Source: Hymenopellis radicata
Lineage: Eukaryota; Basidiomycota; Agaricomycetes; Agaricales; Physalacriaceae
Assembly: GCA_015501595.1 (NCBI GenBank)
Contig: JADNRX010000209.1
Coordinates: 1 to 64,000 of the forward strand
Length of the DNA: 64,000 nt
Direction: 5' to 3'
The notes under the pieces were generated by a model. It did no database searches and had not been told where the DNA came from. It saw only the letters and a program-made list of their open reading frames with translations. A program made the position numbers and the translations under genes. Shown piece after piece: positions 58,958 to 64,000 of the stretch. Each line of letters begins with the position of its first letter. Within the stretch, counting starts at the first letter, position 1.

Positions 58958-59373
58958 TAGAGCATGACACGAGTTTGGGCTGGCGCAGGTAACTCGCAGG
59001 TAACCTGCGACTCGCGACTCGCGACCCGGGTTTGCGCAAGTCGCAGGTTTGAGGTTGGAGCATTCCACAAGTACTTGCGCAGGTTCCGGTAGTCAGTTAA
59101 GATATAATATCATGCATATAACCTATGTTATACATATGAATATGATTCAACAGAGTTGCAATAGGCTATAGAGATGATGTTTGCACTAGTTTGACCTCAG
59201 TTGAAGGGGATATGAGTGGGTTATAGCTCAAAACTCGTCAAAAACTCGCAAACTCGCAAGTTTTAGACCCGCGACTCGCAAGTTTGAGACAAGTCACAAG
59301 TCCGGACTTCAGATACGCAAACTCGCGCAAACTCGACCCGCCGGACCCGGGTTTAGACTCGTGGCATGCTCTA
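58958..59373. mobile_element. hAT-type MITE, 416 bp, 8-bp TSD
   Basis: Target duplication TTACGAAG at 58950-58957 and 59374-59381. TIRs TAGAGCATGMCACGAGT. Subterminal parts are packed with aactcgca / tgcgagtt / gacccg words. No ORF. Confidence 0.93.
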
Positions 59374-59570
59374 TTACGAAGCGCATTCTTCAACGCTTTC
59401 TCACGACACTGTTATCTTGTGTCTTCGGGTGCTCGTGAAGCCGCCAAGAAGCCGCTAAATTTAACGTGAAAGCAGCGTGAGAGTTCGGAAAGAGGTGAAT
59501 TTTGCCGAAAGAGGCCGGTTAAGAGCCTGCGGCACATCTCTGACTCATCCTTCCCCTGTCCTTCCCCATC

Positions 59571-60593
59571 ATGGACGGTGTAGAGGCCGTCTTATTCGAC
59601 GTCTTTGGAACAGTTGTTGATTGGCATGGGTCTGTCGTCGAAGAATTGAAGCGGCTTCCGGTCTCCGATGCCGCCATCAATCCAGACTGGCAGAGTGCAT
59701 TCGCAACCGAATGGAGGAAAGGTTATCTAGAGAACACGTTCGTTCGCCTTACATAGGTGCCACCCCATAACGATAGTACTGATGGCAACTATAGGGCGCG
59801 GATAGCCAAAGGGACGAATGAAGAAGGACCGCGAAGCGTTGATGAATTGCATAGACAGGCTCGTCACCCTCACACTATGTTTGAGCAACCAAATAACTTT
59901 GACTAGATCCTTGACTCGATGCTGTCGTCTCCTCGCTGGTCGCAAATTGGATCCAGCTTAGATGAGGCTCAGAGAGCTGATCTCAACTTGGTATGGCACC
60001 GCCTCCATGGTACGTTGCTACTATGGACATGATACGTCGCTAGTATGCTCATTCGCGATTCAGGTTGGCCGGATTCTGCCCCAGGTCTCAACGCATTGAA
60101 GCGCCATGTCCTTATTTGCTCGCTATCGAACGGAAACGTCCGCTTGCTTGCGGATATGGTGCGTACACCCCGAACCGTATCCTCATCAACGCTTACTACT
60201 TCCTTTCTCACTGTAGGCTAAATTCGCCAGCCTTCCATGGGACATCGTATTCTCGGCAGAAATGTTTGCTTCTTACAAGCCGTGAGTACTCATCGTTTCC
60301 CTTTCCCATCGCATATCCCATGACCCGTCAATCCTAGAAACCCAGCGGTCTACCTCGGAGCAATGCATCACCTCTCACTCGATGGGAAACCAGAGAAATG
60401 TGTGATGGCTGCGGCCCATATCTGGGACCTCGAGGCGGCGGCCAAGCTGGGGATGAAGACGGTGTACATCCCGCGGCCAGGGGAAGACAAGCAGCTCGAA
60501 TTCACGGTCAAGACGAAGGACGAGGGAGGCTTTGTCGATGCCATTGTTCACTCCATTTCAGAGCTGGCAGAATTGTTTACAGCGCAGGCTTGA
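59571..60593 (+). CDS. HAD-superfamily haloacid dehalogenase, type II
   Basis: MDGVEAVLFDVFGTVVDWHG carries the nucleophile Asp in the DxFGT loop. Further exons give ARIAKGTNEEGPRSVDEL, ILDSMLSSPRWSQIG, RHVLICSLSNGNVRLLADM (motif II Ser), DIVFSAEMFASYKP (motif III Lys), and VMAAAHIWDLEAAAKLGMKT (motif IV acidic). The end is ELAELFTAQA. About 245 aa, the usual size for 2-haloalkanoate dehalogenases. The first intron (donor after LEN-T, about 59742) is needed to avoid a TAG. Hydrolysis of L-2-haloacids is the family activity; the fungal substrate is unknown. Confidence 0.92.
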
Positions 60594-60747
60594 TTATCAT
60601 TGTCTATACTTACTTCGTACGATGTCTAGGCCCTACTATTCTTAGCCAAATTGTCTTCATCTTTCACACCCATGACCTTCTTCGCGTCAACTGCTTCTTC
60701 ACGTTCATTGTGTGAACAATCCATTCAGACCACTTACCGCCGCAGCT

Positions 60748-61056
60748 ATGGTTATACTCGACAAACCTCCACCCTACACCGACGCTCCCAGCTCAGAGGA
60801 AACGTCGATCCCAGAGCTTCAAGCGGAGGACATGGAAGGTACAGTGGCGGCTTTCCTACGGCAGAATCAAGACGATGCCACTAGGCCTATCGTCGAGAAC
60901 GTTCTTGGGGTTCTCCGAGGGATGACTCCATCTGCTTTAGAGCAGTTAGTTCGCAGACTGCTCGATATCGTCGATGATGCCGATTGGCGTCAACTGATTG
61001 TGGACGCCATAAAAGCGCACTTGGTGGCGCACCCCGTCGCCACTGCATTTTTCTAG
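60748..61056 (+). CDS. Small uncharacterised protein, possibly 3'-truncated
   Basis: From the ATG at 60748: MVILDKPPPYTDAPSSEE, then a helical part (ATRPIVENVLGVLRGM, LEQLVRRLLDIVDDA, HLVAHPVATAFF) and TAG. Proteins with a PPPYTDAP start are common in Agaricomycetes and usually continue into a Gly/Ala-rich tail. In this window, in-frame codons after the TAG still read VPGFRALGPVA, which resembles such a tail, so the stop may be a recent lesion. Confidence 0.5.
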   Translation: MVILDKPPPYTDAPSSEETSIPELQAEDMEGTVAAFLRQNQDDATRPIVENVLGVLRGMTPSALEQLVRRLLDIVDDADWRQLIVDAIKAHLVAHPVATAFF

Positions 61057-63880
61057 ATTGGATTGATGGACGTGCCTGGTTTCCGCGCACTTGGACCTGT
61101 GGCCTGTACGGGTACACTCCTGCACCAATGTCCTTCACCTTACTCATCGTTTTGCAGGCGACCTTGGTGCGGAGTCTTTGCACTATCCTGTGATGCTCTT
61201 CTTTATGTGGATGAGCAGTCATGAGATCTGTGAGCTTCAGCACTGCGCAAGGGTATGGGCAAAGGTTGGTGAAACCTTCGGGCTCCAGCGATCGACTTTC
61301 CAAGGTTAGACGCGGTCAGCTGCGATTCCCAACAAAGTAGGAGTACAACGACGCATCCAGCGACCGCGGATACCCATAATGAAGGAGATGTGCTCCACGA
61401 GGAACCCCAATGTCCATTGCCCACTTGCGGCTTATAGAAAAGGTTGTCTGAAGGCTAGTAAGTTGCTTCCAATAACTTGAAGAGCTTTTACATCTCGAGA
61501 AGTGCTGCTAGTGAGAGGTAGTCGCGTCACTAAGACGTCATAAAACATCTGAGCCTGCCAGACTCGCCGCCCTCTTGCAATCAAAGTTATGATTTGGTTC
61601 GGAAGCCTCTGTGTAAACCCAAAACCGAGCGAGGTGCAGGTACACAGCGCCTTGATCGAGCCTTGGCGAAATAGTACGCAAACTTGAATGCGGTATCAGA
61701 GACACAACAGCAGCATAGGAAGCGAAAAATGTGAGGCCATTCATGGCGTGCAAATACTTCAAAGCTGCACTGATTGTAGGGAAGTACGTCGTAACAGGGC
61801 CCTGAGACATTCCTCTGTCGTCTTCGACATTTGCCGCCAGACTGTCGCCTTTGATTCGAGCCCATTTTGTTGTGATGGCATTTACGGGACTCTCTTGAGT
61901 CCATCGCGTTCCAGTGGATCGTCTGCGGAAGGCAGATGGAGGGCGCTTAACGTGAACTTGAAGCATCCTTAAGCGCTAATGGGAATAGATTGGACGACCA
62001 TTTGCGTAACATTTTGTCAATGCTGGGATGTTACCGAGCAATGTATGTTGGTGCAGGCTGTATTTATGTCTGTAGAATCGTAGTAAACGGAATGAGGATG
62101 AAGAATGTCGAAAACGCGTTCAAATGCTCAAGTTTGACCGACACGACATATCCTGATGTTGGCAGGGACTCGGTTATGGTGTCGGCTATGGTGGATGCCT
62201 TTGATGCTAGTTGAGATCAAGCTGATTGCTCCCTGTGGGGCCATTTTGGATGCTTGGCACGGTACCAAGAGGAGTCGACTGGGCAGGGTCTGATAGCGCT
62301 AGTAGTAGCCTCTTACAAGAACTGAGCAGATGTGGGTAGCGTGATATATCTGGATCGACAATCTGGTTGTCGCGACGGGCTTGATGAGCTTCTAATGCAC
62401 GAGGTAAGTAACGCTACAGTGATTGTTGACGGGCATGTTTGATGACATTGACGCATCCAGCTCGTGTACTTTGGATGATGCGTTCCGTGGATTATCATCG
62501 ACGCGATACCGTACTTCCGGGAGTGGAAGCTGCAGTCGACAAAGGTCCCGACTGCAGCTGAGCAGTGGGAGTGCACCAAGCAGGTGCTGTTCTCGCACTT
62601 CACGATCAAGCTGCCGACTGTAATAAGTGGTCCTCAACTTGGCGCGCTCGTAATTAACGTATGCGATTCGACAGATTTGGTTGTTCCATGCCCTGGCTGA
62701 ACCTATTGGAATGTCGACGTATCAAGTGCCTCCGCCGACTCTCTTGTTCTCGGTTACCAACCGCTATGAGTCATGACCGCCACATTCGGTGATGATGCGG
62801 AGACCTAGAGCTGAGCCCGCCAGGAACTCTGGAATTCCAGCGCGAGCTAGAGAAAACATTCAAGAAAGCAGCAAGAGGATCACATTGCGGACTTTGGAGC
62901 CGCAGACATTGTTGCAGAGTAAGTAGCGGAGAATGGGGCTGACAACTGGAAACGCAACGGTACACGCCATCCGGTTATGGAGAACAAGTACCAGGACACA
63001 CGAGCATGTGTAACTGATTTCGACTGAGGGATATTCAACGCCCCCAACAGAGTGAGCGAATGACTCTGATGCGTGTTAAAGCAGACTCGGATAAGTCACT
63101 GTTTGATGCGTTCCACATCACCTCGAAAAGCGCAAAACTTCAGCTGCTTGTATTGCAGCAAAGGCTTGCAAATGGTGTCTCGCTGTACTGTCGCCGACCA
63201 ACGGAGAAGATAGAATACCTAAGGGCAGGCTGCTAGTCTGAAGAAGTAGGATTAATCACCAATTGATAACCACCGGACAAGAGAGAATCAACAGTGGCGA
63301 TGGTATCATCACGACGAAAACAGCAAAAGGGGTTAGTAGCTGATGTGTGTTACGCCCAGAGCAGTTCGAGTGCCGTCACTGGAATGTGACCCATACTATA
63401 TCACCTCACCGGCACGCGTTACTTCGTTGCCTGCTGTCCTAATAAATCCTGGATCAACAACCAGCCACAAACTCATCTTCATCGACAACACATGCTTGAA
63501 TAATCGTTGCGAAGATGCAAAGGCGTGAATCGCCCGGTTCATGGAAGAGGATGAGGAGTACTTCTGGAGTATCACTGTCGAAGATACGATGGAACCGAAT
63601 GCCATAGGTACAAGTCACTGCGCAGAGCTCTTAGCATTGTTGTACGGACTGGAGTTGGAGCTGGCTGAGCAGGATAATACTGAGGAGATCCAGGCAGGAA
63701 GGCATAAGCATTTGTGATTCTGTGATTGAAGCCGTTTATGATGCATGGAGGTGCGCGCGCGAGGGCAGACCTATAGTTGTTCCCGAGCTATGGTCGCTCC
63801 CGCACACATAACGAGCGGCACAATATTTCGGTAAGAGCTTTGATGGAAAGCATCAGATCCAGGCCTCAGAAAGAGTACTG
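61057..63880. other. No recognised gene
   Basis: About 2.8 kb with only short frames, such as minus 61538-61966 and minus 62313-62609. None shows a domain or exon pattern that I can support. No TIR pair or long tandem repeat was seen. Confidence 0.4.
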
Positions 63881-63899
63881 AGCCAAAGAAATTTCAGCA

Positions 63900-64000
63900 G
63901 CAAAAGTGTCCGAGGAAGGAAGCAATACAGGGCGGAAACAGAGAAACACCCGACAAGGAAGGAATACAGCGCGAAAACATGGAAGCCCCGGGCAAGGAAG
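63900..64000. repeat. Tandem repeat running off the window, ~41 bp unit
   Basis: Units of the form aaggaaggaatacagcgcg / aaaacatggaagccccgggc with a diverged first copy (gaagcaatacagggcgg). At least two units are visible and the array continues past 64000. Confidence 0.6.

Overview
The window looks like nuclear DNA of a mushroom-forming basidiomycete (Agaricomycete). Genes carry many introns of about 45-60 nt with GT..AG ends. The protein families fit: velvet factor, F-box/LRR-type proteins, fungalysin M36, sedolisin S53, type II HAD dehalogenase, and a Ulp1-type protease. The remainder is rich in small TIR transposons, tandem repeats and decaying gene fragments. No prokaryotic or organellar features were seen.

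Layout. 0-13 kb: an F-box pseudogene fragment, a MITE, an F-box gene, a velvet gene, a 2.5 kb gene-free stretch, a fungalysin gene, and a frameshifted F-box copy. 13.5-33.5 kb is a mobile/accessory block: one half of a dispersed inverted-repeat pair, a SUMO-interaction-like gene with a 2 kb hAT-type element in an intron, a complete DDE integrase-like transposase, a possible BTB/SKP1-like gene, a Ulp1 protease gene split by a TA-flanked TIR element, an aconitase pseudogene, a hairpin satellite, a long unrecognised multi-exon gene with two homopolymer frameshifts, and the second half of the repeat pair, which abuts a broken membrane-protein gene. 36.5-44 kb is gene-dense: SDR, an intronless TLC+LGT-like membrane fusion, a hAT-like element carrying a degraded gene, and a D-2-hydroxyacid dehydrogenase. 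44.1-51.3 kb: four copies of a ~1.25 kb repeat (two forward, two inverted) around a 2.5 kb spacer. 51.8-61 kb: two F-box genes, a sedolisin-type protease, a hAT MITE, a HAD dehalogenase and a small gene. 61-64 kb: no gene recognised.

Function. The secreted M36 and S53 proteases fit a saprotrophic or plant-associated life, and the velvet factor fits control of development and secondary metabolism, but no operon-like logic joins them. The most unusual items are the TLC-LGT fusion, the ABCD repeat with hairpins around a conserved CTTAGYGG loop, and insertions whose conceptual removal restores a reading frame. Splice sites were placed by eye and need transcript support.
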